Notes under the pieces: generated by a model | Told to the model about the DNA's origin: nothing | Seen by the model: the letters and a program-made list of their open reading frames with translations, nothing else | The model's database searches: none | NCBI GenBank assembly: GCA_002633005.1 | Contig: NMRA01000691.1 | Location: forward strand, 62,001 to 126,000 | Origin: Phoronis australis | Taxonomy: Eukaryota > Phoronida > Phoronidae | Reading direction: 5' to 3' | DNA length: 64,000 nt | Made by a program: the position numbers and the translations under genes | Part shown: positions 41,405 to 54,200 of the stretch, piece after piece | Layout: every line of letters begins with the position of its first letter | Numbering within the stretch: position 1 is the stretch's first letter

Positions 41405-44015
41405 CTCGTCCTTTGCCTAGAGCGACAAAAATACGTTTACGTTTGTAATGACACACATACTAAGTAACCCAATGTCTGTTACGAGCAAATCGTATCGATT
41501 GACGTCTCATTTCCTGTTTATCATTTCTGGGAGGCGTTCTCTTTTTACCGGCCGATTCTGCCACTTCTACCACCTTTTCCGTTCTGGTATCGGGCACTCA
41601 AAGTCGCTATTCCAGCGTTTTACAGTGTTGCATAATTTAAAGCAATAATAATAATTATTGAGAGCGACTGTTTGTGTACCTGAAATTATTTGTTAGTACT
41701 CTGGCATGTCTTAACAAGTGTTCCGTTCACTGGAATAACCTACTCAAAATGCCAAGAAGCAAATGTGGAAAAGGCCACAGAACATTTTTTGTAAAACGTG
41801 CACACAAATGGGAAATGATACGGCAAGTATAACTGCTCGAAAATCAATCCCTTCAAAAGAACTTAATATTCACTTCAAGATTAGACGTTTTAATATTCAC
41901 TTGTGACTACGCCATTTACATTTAGCGAGTAACTCGTGAACTAGAGCATTCACTTGGCTCACTGGCTACTTTTCGGGTCACTTCTTCTTATTATATTACG
42001 CCATTAAGTCAAAATCTGAGAAAACAAGGTGGCAAATGATTTGATTCGTGGTTGTTACAGAAAGGTAAAAAGAGGCAAAATATAATCGGATATGATTCAC
42101 AAAATATTACAAAATAATTTTGTTTGGTTAGTATTAGCGCAATCAAAAATTGCCAGTACTCAGCTCTCTCACGCAGAGCTGAAGGGCCATCAAAACGTGT
42201 TTTACAAATTCGTGAAATGGTCACAAATGGATTGAATGGTAGAAAAAATATTTGTTGAATGTTTTATTGCTAAGGAAATTGAACTCAATTGACCTATTTA
42301 GGGAAAGTCGACTTAATGGTTGTATTTCGCCTTTTCTTTCCTATTACACAGCAGCACTACCAACAAGTATTTTTCTCGCATTCCGTTCTGAAAGTCGTTT
42401 CAAGTTCACACACACTTTGACAAATTCTGGTGCATTCTTGGGCTGAGCGCTTTTACAAGAATCATTGATGGCAAATCAAGTTCTAACATGAGAACAACAT
42501 TATTTTTACCTATTTTTTCCTTTTTAAGAAATAAGGTCAGCGAATTAAGTCATTAATGTGCATTTTTTTCTGAAATTCGAAGTCAGGGAGGTGGTCTGGT
42601 AAGTGTTTAACGGAGGACTCTACTTAGTAAAGTAATTATAGCAATCACCAAATTCAGGTGTTAACCTACCTTTTGATCTCTGTGGGTTTAGCTTCCATTC
42701 AACTTATTCCCGAAGAACATCTATTCAAAATTCGTATTTTTCAGATTGCTTATTTGTGAGAACTGTATTTACTTTTTAAGACATTTTCAGCACGTGAAAT
42801 TTGTAGTCGCGAGTAAATCATCGAAAACGAAACGCACGAGAGATAAACTGAACGAGACGTTGAATTATGCAAGCTCGGGAATATGGAATAAGGAAATGTT
42901 ACCTAGAAAGAACGCTGAAAATCACGTCCTGCTTCAGGAAACTTGTTCTGTCTTAACTTAGACCAAAACCAAGACCGAAAGCCTCATATCCGCCATTCAT
43001 GAAAGTTAAGCAAGTTGGGCATATTTAAAAACGATGAATAAAATGTGGAGAAGACACTACAACTAATGTTTCGAGAGGTTGCAATGAGCTGTGAAAATAC
43101 ACACAGTCTTTTATTTTTTACATTTAAGTGGACACTTAAGACCAGTTTGACCAGTTTCAAATTGATGAGCGCCTCTTGATATCTCATAAAAAATGGTAAC
43201 GGGGAACCACTTGTTTTCTAAACAATTACGAAACTTACACAATATGGTGATTATGAAATTTACTCACGATGGCGCTAAACATTCATTATTTTGCGTCCAG
43301 ATTACATTCCTATTAAACGCTGCGTTACTTCAGTATAACAGTTATGTTGCTTGGTAAACTGTGTTTCCTTTTAAAGCAATAAATAATAATGGACCATGAA
43401 ATTTCAAGACAAAGTGCAGAATTATACTAACAATTGTCAAGTTTTTTACCATCCATGACATGAAATTTTTTCCATGTTGAAATTTAGGGATAGATGGCAT
43501 CAAAAACAATGAATCAAAAATGCCACCTAAGAGTAGCTACGAACTTGTTTTATAAGCCTCCTACAAATTGACGTATCGCAAGCTCCGCCACCTAACGAAA
43601 AATCACGTGACACCCGACAAACAAACAAGCTGTCAGAGGCAACTACACTGTCGCTAAGCAACGTTCCTGGTGGAATTGATGAGTGTTCTTTGCACTACTC
43701 GAAAACGCTTCGACAAAGACGTTAGGTGATGCCTTTAAGCAGAGAATCCTACGTTCATAATGAGGGAATTTGCAAAGGTGACGATGAAAAAATATGTGTT
43801 CTAGGAAAAGTATTTCGGAGACACCGAAAATCCGAAGAACCCCTCACGGGGTTCAGTTTCACCTGACAAATGACAAGGCCACTGATGCGATATGTTCATG
43901 TTGAGCTGGGTATGTACCTTAAAGTCGAATTATCTGTACTTTGCCATAGGTTTCGTAATTTTCGAACAAAATCAGTGAAGATTAATCGATATATTTATTC
44001 GGTCGTCTGCTAAAA
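41405..44015. other. Upstream region of the cyclase gene; no other gene recognised
   Basis: Probably holds the promoter and 5' UTR of the receptor cyclase (minus strand). A plus frame at 42746-42961 and a minus frame at 42984-43187 have no recognisable features. A TATA-like or CpG-dense core promoter is not evident. Confidence 0.35.
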
Positions 44016-44218
44016 TCCATAGGACAAGCTCAACATAATCTACAAACTCGGTTTCGTAATCATAGATTTAACATAATACATAAAAACATTTCTGATACTA
44101 TAGGTAATCATTTCAATTCCAAAAACCATAATATTCAAGATCTTTCTGTACAAATAATAGAAAAACTCCAACACCCCAGTACCCCTCACATACTCAAAAG
44201 AGAGCAATATTGGATATT

Positions 44219-44466
44219 GGGCCCGTTCCAACAAAACTGACTTAGCTAAGACAAATCTTAAATTATAGTAAATTTTAAAATAAAAATTAGATTTGTCTCA
44301 AAACCAATTCAAGAAAGAGACCTTAAGTTTGACATTAGTGTATGGCCTAAATTTTGTCTTAATTTTGGCTAACTTTCCAAATGTGGTAGTGTCAAAGTTT
44401 GGAACTTAAGACAAATCTTAGACTTAAGTCAAAAATGAACTTAAGTCAGTTTCTTGGAACAGGCCC
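44219..44466. mobile_element. GGGCCCGTTCC MITE, copy 3, nested in Penelope copy D
   Basis: The flanks are caatattggatat and agctcaatac. In the uninterrupted copy C these are joined as ggatatacaagctc, so the insertion point is exact to within a few bases. Inverted ends as in copies 1 and 2. Confidence 0.88.
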
Positions 44467-44611
44467 AAGCTCAATACAATAGAACCTCATGGATTGAACA
44501 TAAAAACGTCTTAAAATATGTCATTGAATTTTTTACGCAAAAATGTATCATATTCATTACCCCATATCGTAAGTGTCAATTGTCATATGGTGTTTGATTT
44601 TACTTTATTTC

Positions 44612-44696
44612 TGTTTCTGTTGACAAAGGACGTTATTACATCCGAAAATTTCAGTTGATCCATTCTTGTTGTTTTATTTACCTATTTATATTCTAA
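44612..44696 (+). repeat. Penelope-like terminal repeat (pLTR), copy at the end of copy D
   Basis: ctgttgacaaaggacgttat through tttacctatttatattct, matching those at 8041 and 11105. Confidence 0.85.
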
Positions 44697-45877
44697 AATC
44701 CGCCAAATGAAAAGTAGGTCACAACTGCCCGTGGGACTCCCTGAGCAAAGTAGTTTCTAATCTTCGAACGAAATATTTCGATTAAAAAACTCAAGTTTAT
44801 AGCTCAAGTATACGCTCATCTTGTCCAATGCAAGCAGTTAGATCCAGTAGGTCTAGTGTCCAAGTCAAATTAATGCACGTAATTGCACCATTAAACATTT
44901 AAATTAGGCTTACCTTCTGACGAACTTCGTATTTTTTGTAGGTCCACTGCATAAAGGTAGCTTGCAGTTATTCGTAAACATAGCATGATCATTAAACTGT
45001 GGTATGGTTACAAAAAATGACAAGTCTGGTGTATTGGCAAAAATGGCTATTTACAAAAATAACAAGGTTTTGAGTTCAGTAATGCAGTGCCCCTCCCTGT
45101 GGCGATCGAATCTATCAATTTTGGAAAAAAGTTCAGCTGAACGCCAGCTTACAGGTAGCCTACATGAATGACAAAAATGTACCTCTGCTACGAAACGAAA
45201 CGATGTCTATAGGTCGAAATAACTGAAAAGTAGTGAAAATATAAAAACAATTTCCAGGGGCTATCGCTAGAGATCCAACAGGTGCCGAGACAAAGGCGGC
45301 TAGACGAGTGAAACTACGGGAGTCAAAATCAGATAAGCCACCAAACTGGACTAGTGTGTATCTTGGATCAAATATATTTGTGTTTAACCTTCGAGTAATC
45401 AAGCAAAATTTCTAAGTTCAGCTGCTCGTATACGTGGCCGTTTGCACAGTTTGATACCTTTCGACATCACCTTTCGGCTTAGGAGATGCCAAAAAATGAC
45501 GGGACATTCTTCTCGAGCAGCATAACGGATGTCAAAATTACACACGCCATACCAAGATCGTATAATCACCATTCTTATCACGCAATTTGTTGAGCATATG
45601 ACGTCATACGACGCGAGCTTCCAATTTGAACCCTCAGTTGCCTATAGTGAATGATTTGAAACACAGTTCTACCTAAGAAAATTAAGAACTCACACAAGTC
45701 AACGTTCTTTGAACATTGAATGGTTTCACATGGATATACATTAATTGTATTTGGATACGCTTGCATGTGTGTATGCGTGGACTTCGTCACTTTGCTTAAA
45801 TCCAGCAGGTGTAAGTCAAGAAATTAGCTGCTCCCGCCACGGTGGCCGGTGTCGTGGCGTCGCAGGGAAGTCTGATC

Positions 45878-45990
45878 CATGCATACGAAATTCGACGAAC
45901 TAACGCTAGTCGCTGGTGAGCTCTGCCGCTATGATTCATGCGTAATTCGACGAACTAATGCTAGTCGCTGCTCAGCTCAGCTATGATTCA
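45878..45990. repeat. Two-copy tandem repeat
   Basis: The block (a/t)cat(a/g)cg.aattcgacgaactaa(c/t)gctagtcgctg(g/c)t(g/c)agctc occurs twice, then decays. Confidence 0.7.
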
Positions 45991-46831
45991 TTTGAGACGT
46001 GCGGCTTAACTCGAACCTATACCCGTGTTCTTGCTCCAAGGTCGTTTTTTGACCCAGTTTCGGGAAAAGTTCATTTTAATACGGTACTTTCCTGAAGATT
46101 TTTTTGAAAGATATGATCCCGAAATCCTTGGCCTATAGAGCTGTGTCAAAATTCCTTGTTGAAACACGGCCACTGGTCCAGCTTCTGCTGGGCGGCTGGG
46201 GAAAATGAACTGAACGCAGTGTCCCAAAAATGCACACATTTCAACCCCTCAGTGCAGTTCAAGTTCTTTTCCCGTCAATCACTGTGCGCGGATTCTACGC
46301 GGGCAGCCTACTGGCGGCATGACGACACCTTATTTTTAACGTGAGTGCGTCACTGAGTCACGACGTGTCCAGCCTTTGCAGTATGCACGGGAATGGCAAG
46401 CAAACGATTCGGTTTAGAAGAACCTAAATTCATTGCACAATGCTACTGGGAACTACAAGCATCAAGGAAGTGCAAAGACAATCTTTCCAAATTTATGACC
46501 GATGACTTGAACTTCTTTTTCGATCTACGGTTTGTAAAGTCTTGAATTTCATTAGTCTAGTTTTTTTTTTAATTCAATAAAGCATTTAGTGCTGCCCGAC
46601 ATTCATGAATATCACTGTTATCGTTTAGTGTCCTTCTTTGCGATATGGTGGTCTGATGATGGATCGAATTTTTGCAAGTCAGCCTTCAGGCTTTAACTAA
46701 GTTCAGTCACGGTGACGCATCGCCATTTTTTACAATACAGCTTCTGTGCTGTGCACGAATGTTTTGTGTTTTTGATGAATTTGGAATCTCAACGTCCCCT
46801 CTTGAGTAGTTGGCAGTGTCGTGCCGTAGGT

Positions 46832-46909
46832 GTATAGAGGGCGCAGTACTGAAAAAAGTGGGAGCTAAAGCCCTCTCAGTCCCCCCCCCCCCTTAGTGCG
46901 CCGCCTATG
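46832..46909. mobile_element. Short palindromic MITE-like element, copy 3
   Basis: agagggcgcagtactgaaaa ... cttagtgcgccgcctatgg, same orientation as 15513, with an expanded poly-C in the middle. Confidence 0.65.
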
Positions 46910-47639
46910 GACCACTGAAAAACTTGGACTGAATCAATACGCTCCGCAAATCTGTTGCTTTACAAATTTTCTCGAATTTTCGAAATACATGTATAAATGA
47001 TTAAGTGCACATTTTCAAGGGCGCTTAGACGACCTATGTTGCAAAAACGGTGACCCTAACAACAATTGTCCTGGACAGGGCCCTCAAATGGTAAACCATA
47101 CACTGATACCGAGTTGTCAATGTTCTCTTGAATTTTCTCTCTGATCAGTATTCGAAGTCTTTCTTTTTTGTCTTTCCCCAGTCCCACACCTTTGTCAGTT
47201 GCCATGGTTTGACCCTAAGGCATGCAACTTTTTGAGGGGGTTGGACTCACCCTCCCCCCGCTTACTAAGGTCCTGATGCAAGGAGTACATCTTTGGTCCA
47301 AGGTCAATGTTGTGTTTCAACACGCACTCGTTGTATAGCTTGAGCATTAAATTAAAGGTTTAAGAAACACAGGAGCATTTTTGCGCATTTAATTGTGCGT
47401 GTTAACATGTTTATGGATTCGTATTGAATTTGTTGCTGCACCTTGTCTCTTGGGCCTGTACCCGGTAAGTGACCACAAATTCGTCTATTGTGCAAGTCGA
47501 CTGTAGCAAGGAGGCTAGTGGAAATGTAAGGCATCACCAGGCCAGTGGGCGTGTGTGACAACTCGGATTTCTAGTCTCTTATTATGAAAACCATTGAATG
47601 GCAATCACCAGCACCTGCAAACAAGAATTTTGAACTATG

Positions 47640-48000
47640 GAGAATTTCAACAGGAGTTAGTTGTGGACTTAGTCACGAAGCTGCCGACATTTCAGCCACG
47701 GTTACTGCCGGTCCTTCGAAGCAATTATAGCACATAATCACACGAATTCTTAAGAATGGTAAGGGTGCGTTTTGTGTTGACGGAAATGCCCATGGCGTCG
47801 AGGAATTTGAGGCATTTAATGATGAACAACTGTAGTTGTGGCTTAATTTGGAAAAACACCTTGCAAAACTAACTTCCAAGTATGCATACTGTGGCGGAAT
47901 TAAGAAATACGATTATGGCAGTGCTAATTGTAGCAGAGCCACAAACTGTGCTAAAATGGTAGAAAATTAGGCATAACATTTCTGTAGCAGACAAAAGGTT
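47640..48000 (+). pseudogene. Possible decayed coding sequence
   Basis: Successive plus frames read like protein but are broken: FQQELVVDLVTKLPTFQPRL then, after a frame change, NGKGAFCVDGNAHGVEEFEA, a stop, then LEKHLAKLTSKYAYCGGIKK. I recognise no family. It may be an old retrocopy or transposon gene, or chance. Confidence 0.25.
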
Positions 48001-49801
48001 GTTTGGCGCAGGAGAAGGCCGATGACTTCAATGCTCAGAAAAATTTTGGCAGGCAAGAGACTTGCCAAGAAAACGGCACAGTTGAGTCCGGGCATTCCAA
48101 GGAAGAACTGCAGCCAATTCCAATTATTCGGTGCAACTTCTCTCACCCGACGGCGTTGTTTCACGATACCGCAACCTCAAAGAAACGAAACGCGGAGGGT
48201 GAGATATTACAAAGTATTAATATTTATCATTGGATACAGGTATCTACCTCAAAATGAATTTCCCACGGTCATTTTTTATGCCGATAGCAATGTTTTCGTG
48301 AACTGAAGAAGAACATGAATAATAGACAACCCGCGCGCTCCGTCTGACACTTCAAACTTTTGTCAACACGATAGGTAGCCGCAGAAACTTCGATGTTGAC
48401 CTCATTCTAATCTTCTCTGCAATCAACTGTCAGGGGACAAAAACAATTCAAAGTCCGCTCCTCGAAATAGGGCTTGCTTAGCTGGAATTCAGAACTGCGG
48501 TCATGAGAGTGTTTTCACCTCCTGATTGCGAAGCGATCGAGTTCGCTGTGATATCTTCATCAGCGCGTGCTCTCAGCGGGAGGTCACCGCTTTATTCACT
48601 CAAGGGCTCGACCAACAACTGACGAGAGTCTCAGAACTCCCACATGCAAATTTGGTTTGCAAATGAGGGAGTACGTGACTACTGCGCCATCTATACATCG
48701 ACGGAAAAGCTCAAAAACCCGTGACTTCGTGTGGGAAGTTGCGATTGAGTGCGCTGAAATCGATATTTTCAAAATACAACTACACCACTGTTTAAGGTTG
48801 CAAAGTGAGTTTTTTGATATCCTCAGAAAAGCTTTAATCTCTCCGATAAAATCATCTGTTTCCTTTTAAACGAAACGTAAGTCCTGACATTAATCCGGGG
48901 ATGCAAGCAGAGTAACACCCCACTCAACCGTGATCACGGTCTGTAACTTCCTCCCACTGAAAATCAAGGGCAGGAAGAACGGTCATGTGATCAAGGGCCT
49001 GAGCGGCATGCTTGAAAAAATATGGTTAAGTAGCCAAATGTCTCCAAGTAATTAATTTTCTCGTTTTTGCCACCATCGCAGCAAACAACGATGAACACTA
49101 TTAACCGTTCCTATAAATTATTGTGCTCGAAATACTTGCAAAAAGCGGCATATATTGCAGCATTTACAAATTAAACACTTAGAAATTGTTACAGCGGCAT
49201 TCAAAACCAAAGCTGGATTTAGGTCACTTACAGTTACAAAACTGGTGTTGGATTATCCCTTACTCAATTTAGAAGTTACTTCCATGCTTGGGAACATAAT
49301 TCATTATTTCTTTAGACCATGCTCATAAAGATTCAGGTCAAGTCTTTCCTTGAAAAGTTATGACCTTGATCTGAAGAAATAACGAACTGTCTATTCTTTC
49401 CACGGATCGGTTATTTTACACACTGTAGCAGTTTTTGAAGCCAAATTAGAAGTGGTGACTTGAATCAAACCTTTTGCAGAAATCACAGACTTGTGACATG
49501 TACAAAATAATTACATCTCTAAAGAATGAGAGCTGCACTGAGTTCTACAAGAATTTTGGTAAAGAAGCTACCATAGTGTGATGGCGTTTTTCGCTTCTAA
49601 AACACTATTATGTGATATCGAGTTATCGCGAGCTCCTCGCCTTTACGAAACGCATGACTGGTTCGCTAATGCTTGTCAGGTAAGTCCATGTGGCCATATT
49701 AGAAATACTTCTCACGATTATAGTTACATGTATTTTGGTAACGTTTGTTGAATCTGTCTGACTAGCAGGTTCATGCATTACAAGGTCAAAATGTCGATTA
49801 C

Positions 49802-49924
49802 CTTTCACGTAGACGTTAGCTGGGTTCTTTTTATGCGTACCCCATCTAACCATCGATCCTAGCATTCCAAAAATGACGCAGTCCACTCCAGTCGGTTCAT
49901 TCCCCATAAAGAAAGGTTTGTCGC
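49802..49924 (-). CDS. FAXC-like exon: C-terminal GST helices
   Basis: Encodes GDKPFFMGNEPTGVDCVIFG then MLGSMVRW and NPANVYVK, matching the 'GDKPF.(M/F)GD.PT..D...FG.L' motif of FAXC and related GST-C domains. Acceptor ataccgtAG, donor AAAG/GTAATC. Confidence 0.88.
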
Positions 49925-51176
49925 CTACGGTATTGAATTCGTAAACGTGTTAGAAACACGTAGGAAAATGATTCACACACTGAACGGCTTATTTCTGCGA
50001 TTGTTTGAATGAAATTCTGTTGAATGTGTCAGCTCCAATTTATAGATGTGTCCCTATGTGCTTTTCATTGTTTTTTTAACATGAATAGCTTTTTTAAAGC
50101 AAAAATGTACCCGTACAGTTTCAACTCCAGAAAAGGGATTTTCCAGTATCAGGTAACAAGGGTGTTTGCTAAAAGCGTCCTTGCATTATTGCTGGTGGTC
50201 ACACGCAATAAACCAATTGTATACCTGGCATTACAGTAAACACACTTCCGTTGATAAGCACAGCATAAACAATGTATTCGTACTTGTATATGTTACACAA
50301 CGTACTTGATGATAAATGCGGGTAATTATATCGAAATACGTGATATGCAAGCCCATTAGAACGAGAGCGACATACATGTATCCTACATATCGCGTGAACT
50401 GTTTTAAGACGCCCATGTACACGAATCTTTAGAGTGCTTTAAGCGGTAGCATTGTTCTTATGTTGTTGCGGAATTGCAAAGAAAGTTGAACTTATAAAGT
50501 GTGTGTTTATTCCATGTAAAATAGCAACTTATCAACTAATCAACATACAAACGGGACAAATTTAAGATGAAATAAAGAACTAACAGACAAATAGCCTTCT
50601 GCTTATTGTACTACATATACCGTTCCGGCACTATGTTGAGCAGAAGATCAGAACAAGAAGTTGTGTTGAAGAAGACAAGTACTTGTTAAAATTTCATTGA
50701 ATTAATAAAATAATATTATAATACAAAAGCTGTTATAACTATTGTGGATTTCATTTGCTTATGTTGATTAAATACAACACGCTTAGGACCTGGCCAGAGG
50801 TTACGATCTCAGTGTTAGGCGTAGTGATATGTTTATCTATACCATAGCAACGACTCATTCATGACTATTTAGCCAAATTACATGTACATGTAGGTCGCAG
50901 TATCGTTTAGCCGGGGTGCGAGCTCGCGTTTGGCGTAGTAATATGTTTACCATTGCAACGACTCATTCATGACTAGTTGGCCAAATGAGGTCGCTGTATC
51001 GTTTAGGTTGCGAGTTCGCGTATTTCAAAAACATTGCTTTCACCTTAATTTTCGTCAAGTTTGCTGAAATCAAAATTTTTGCTGGTATTTGACGGATATG
51101 TTTATGATTTGTGCAGAGGACCATTGGATATTAGCCTTTGGCTAAAGCATGTTTTACATTTATTGTATTTTTAAGT

Positions 51177-51213
<37 letters not shown>

Positions 51214-54200
51214 ACTTTTAAGTCCAGTTGTCTCTTGTAAGGTTAAGGTGTTTTTCAATTATTGGTCACTAACACTGGTACAGAATTCTGAGCGGTGAAT
51301 TGTACTATGTGGAGAGATAAGTTTATGGAAGTGGCGTAATTCTTATGGACTTAGTCCGCCAAATAGCGTAGTCCTAACGACAGTGCCGTTACTTGCTCTT
51401 GTGAAAAAGTACTTGTGACGCATTTCACTGTGTGGCAGCCCATGCCACGGCCGTATCATTTCACTGTGTGGCAGCACATGCCACGGCCGTATCATTTCAC
51501 TGTGTGGCAGCACATGTCACGGCCGGATCATCATCTACATGTATACATGTATTATATTGGCTTCGTGAAAAAACGACCACAACAATATTCTTCTCAGAGA
51601 ATTTCAGAAGCCAATTTGATAGAAAAATCTCCTGTTTTAGTCATATTAGTCATATAACAAACAAAACGTACCTGCTTTGGAGTTGGCGCACGTCTAAGCA
51701 AGATTTTATAACTCAACCTCCTCGTTCCCAAAAATAGGCCTACTCTGCATCCACAGGTGGTAAGACGTTTCTCACAATATAAAGGTTGAACCAAGGAACC
51801 CCTTTGAAATCCTTTGAAACAGCACTCGTCCATTATGGGAAGCCCGATGAAAACATTGAACCGTAAATGAGATGAATTCCAAATGTTTGAGGACAATGGT
51901 GTATTAGCGCTTTGGTCAGCATGCACTGTATACATTGCACTGTGCCCTCGTTAAATTAATTCAATAACAATAAATTAAATAATAATGATAACAAATAATA
52001 ATACTAATAATAATAATGATAATAAATAATAATACGAGTAACACTAATAATACTAATAATAATACTAATAATAATGATAATAAATAATAATAATAATAAT
52101 AACACTACTAATAATGATAATGCCAATGGTAGTAGTGATAATGATAAGCCAAAATTCATGCCATGTCAGCCCGCACAGTATTCATATTGAACGTGTATAC
52201 CAAACGTGCCGCCCCCATAGGGTGTTTCTTCACTGCAAAAAATATTCTCCAAAATGGTGCCATCTTCGACAAAAGGGCGCCTTTTCTGAATTTCTGGAGC
52301 AAAACTGTGCGAAAATGTTAATTTTTACACACAATTAGTCTCTAAATGGGCAATTCTGTCCGAATCCGCTCTCTATATGCGTAGGTATCCAAATTTTTGG
52401 GTAGCACCCTTTGTCCAAAAATACTCGTGTGCCCCCTGCTGCTTCAGACACCATTTGTTCGTGATTTTGGTCATGCACTTTTTGATATGACGTTGGTTTC
52501 ATAAAACGCAACAATGATAGGCCACATTTGTCCCTTAAGCATTCGACGTAAAATGTAACAATTACGTAAAGTGTAATAACTTTTTATATTTTATGAACGA
52601 CTTAGCAACCTAAAATGTAACAGTAACGTAAAATGTAACTGTTGTTATATTCTAAAAAAATTACGGCGTATCAGGGCACTTTTGAGGTACATGTGTTGCT
52701 TATCGACAAAGCTTGCGGACAGGCTGGATATTACCAATACTTAGTTTGCAAGCTATGTCCCGATTATTGTGCACGACAGTCGCGCACAACACTCTTACAT
52801 ACATCATGTAGACATGTGCATCCTAACCACCTGGCTATCGATTGTACCCGGGCCTAGGAAATCGGAAAATGCTTTCAAGTCTCGTTCCAAAATTGTTTGG
52901 ACTTCGCCTTCCGTGTGCCTTCCTACGCCTTGATTCCAGGCTTCGTTGAAAACCGTTCTGGTTATTCTCGAGACGAAGAAACGCTGTGTCATTAGACGGC
53001 TTGTCGGTACAAAAGTATCGCCGAGGAGTATCGATACCGGAACATTATCAGAGATCTAAAACACAAAGCTAAGGTGCGGTTCAAGTAAGCATTCACTTTA
53101 TTGAGTAAATAAATGTGTTGCTCCATCAAAACCATACCGTTGTTGTTTTCAAATCATTTAAAACCATGTTTTCGTTAACTGTGTCAATCGGATTTGATTG
53201 TCGCAGTTTATCAACAAACTTGTAACTCAATTGAACAAAGGCCGTGTTGCGTCACTGGTTGAAGCGAAACAGCTCCACAGTTTTGTATCTGTTCACGGTT
53301 GAGCTCGAATGCTGGAATGCACAAGGCTCTTATGCATCTGCAGTATTTTAGAGAAGTTTGTTTACTGACGATTGTCGCAGTCTGAAGTCTTGACTATAAT
53401 ACTGTTCATACCTCGTTGGTATGATTTATTAAATTCACCTGCTGGAGTGGAACTTACTCGGACAGAAGAATGAACTTAGGAGTTTCCTAATTCCCCACGA
53501 GCTATTTATTTGTTTCAACTAGAGACAACTCTTTTAAAAAATACCAAATGTTTTCGGATATTTATTCCACTTTGAAACCGTCCCGCTGAAATCGAATTGA
53601 TCTGTGCTTTGAGGTGAGAGTCTTTCCTTATAGTCGTCGGGTAACTCGACTTGTTAACATAAAACTTCCGACGCCGATGCGATGAGGACTGGTGACAGTT
53701 GGTCGATAATAGGCAGCACCGTTCCGGTGTCAGCGTTAAAATCGACAATCAATGTGCCATCAGATAACCCCCATGCGTTTCAGACATCGGTGCAGCACTC
53801 ATTGGTCGGCATCAGCCAACGGTCGTCCGATGCATTTCTGACCAAAGCTTTTTTTATATTCGAAGATTAACGACGCGTGGTAACCAGGTCCTGGTTATCT
53901 CTTCCTGGTATTACTTTATTGCAGGGATATAATGATATACTAATGTTTTAATGGGGCGAAATCGGTTTAATATTATCTAAAATCACGTTTTTAAGAAGTT
54001 TCAGAAATTTGTTTGTAGTCGTTGAACTTATACCAAGATGTCACAGACTTATTTCCATCAATGCGTACAAAACGGGTTTGGGCAAACTGATAGTGGTAAC
54101 ACAAAACGTGAAAGTGTACCTTATCATGTACAAATTCAACTCGCATACTACCAACTTGATGAAACTTTAAATGTATCGGGTCCGGAGCTGCGTTGGAATG

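Larger units (their letters stand above)
44020..44696 (+). mobile_element. Penelope-like element copy D, 3' GIY-YIG fragment with pLTR
   Basis: From aggacaagctcaacataatc it matches 10745-11185 (GIY-YIG region, 3' tail, then the terminal repeat at 44612-44696). A 248-bp MITE interrupts it at 44219-44466. It is 5'-truncated, as expected for retroposition. Confidence 0.88.
44700..49800. other. No confident gene
   Basis: It holds a two-copy ~65-bp tandem repeat (45878-45990), a palindromic element (46832-46909) and a possibly decayed coding stretch (47640-48000). The last exon of the FAXC-like gene (minus) should lie here. A candidate acceptor ttcttgtAG near 49545 gives only a short tail before a stop, so it was not called. 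Confidence 0.4.

Noticed and set aside
47990-48310. Two overlapping plus frames (84 and 94 codons)
   Set aside because: Overlapping frames in low-complexity basic sequence without any known motif.
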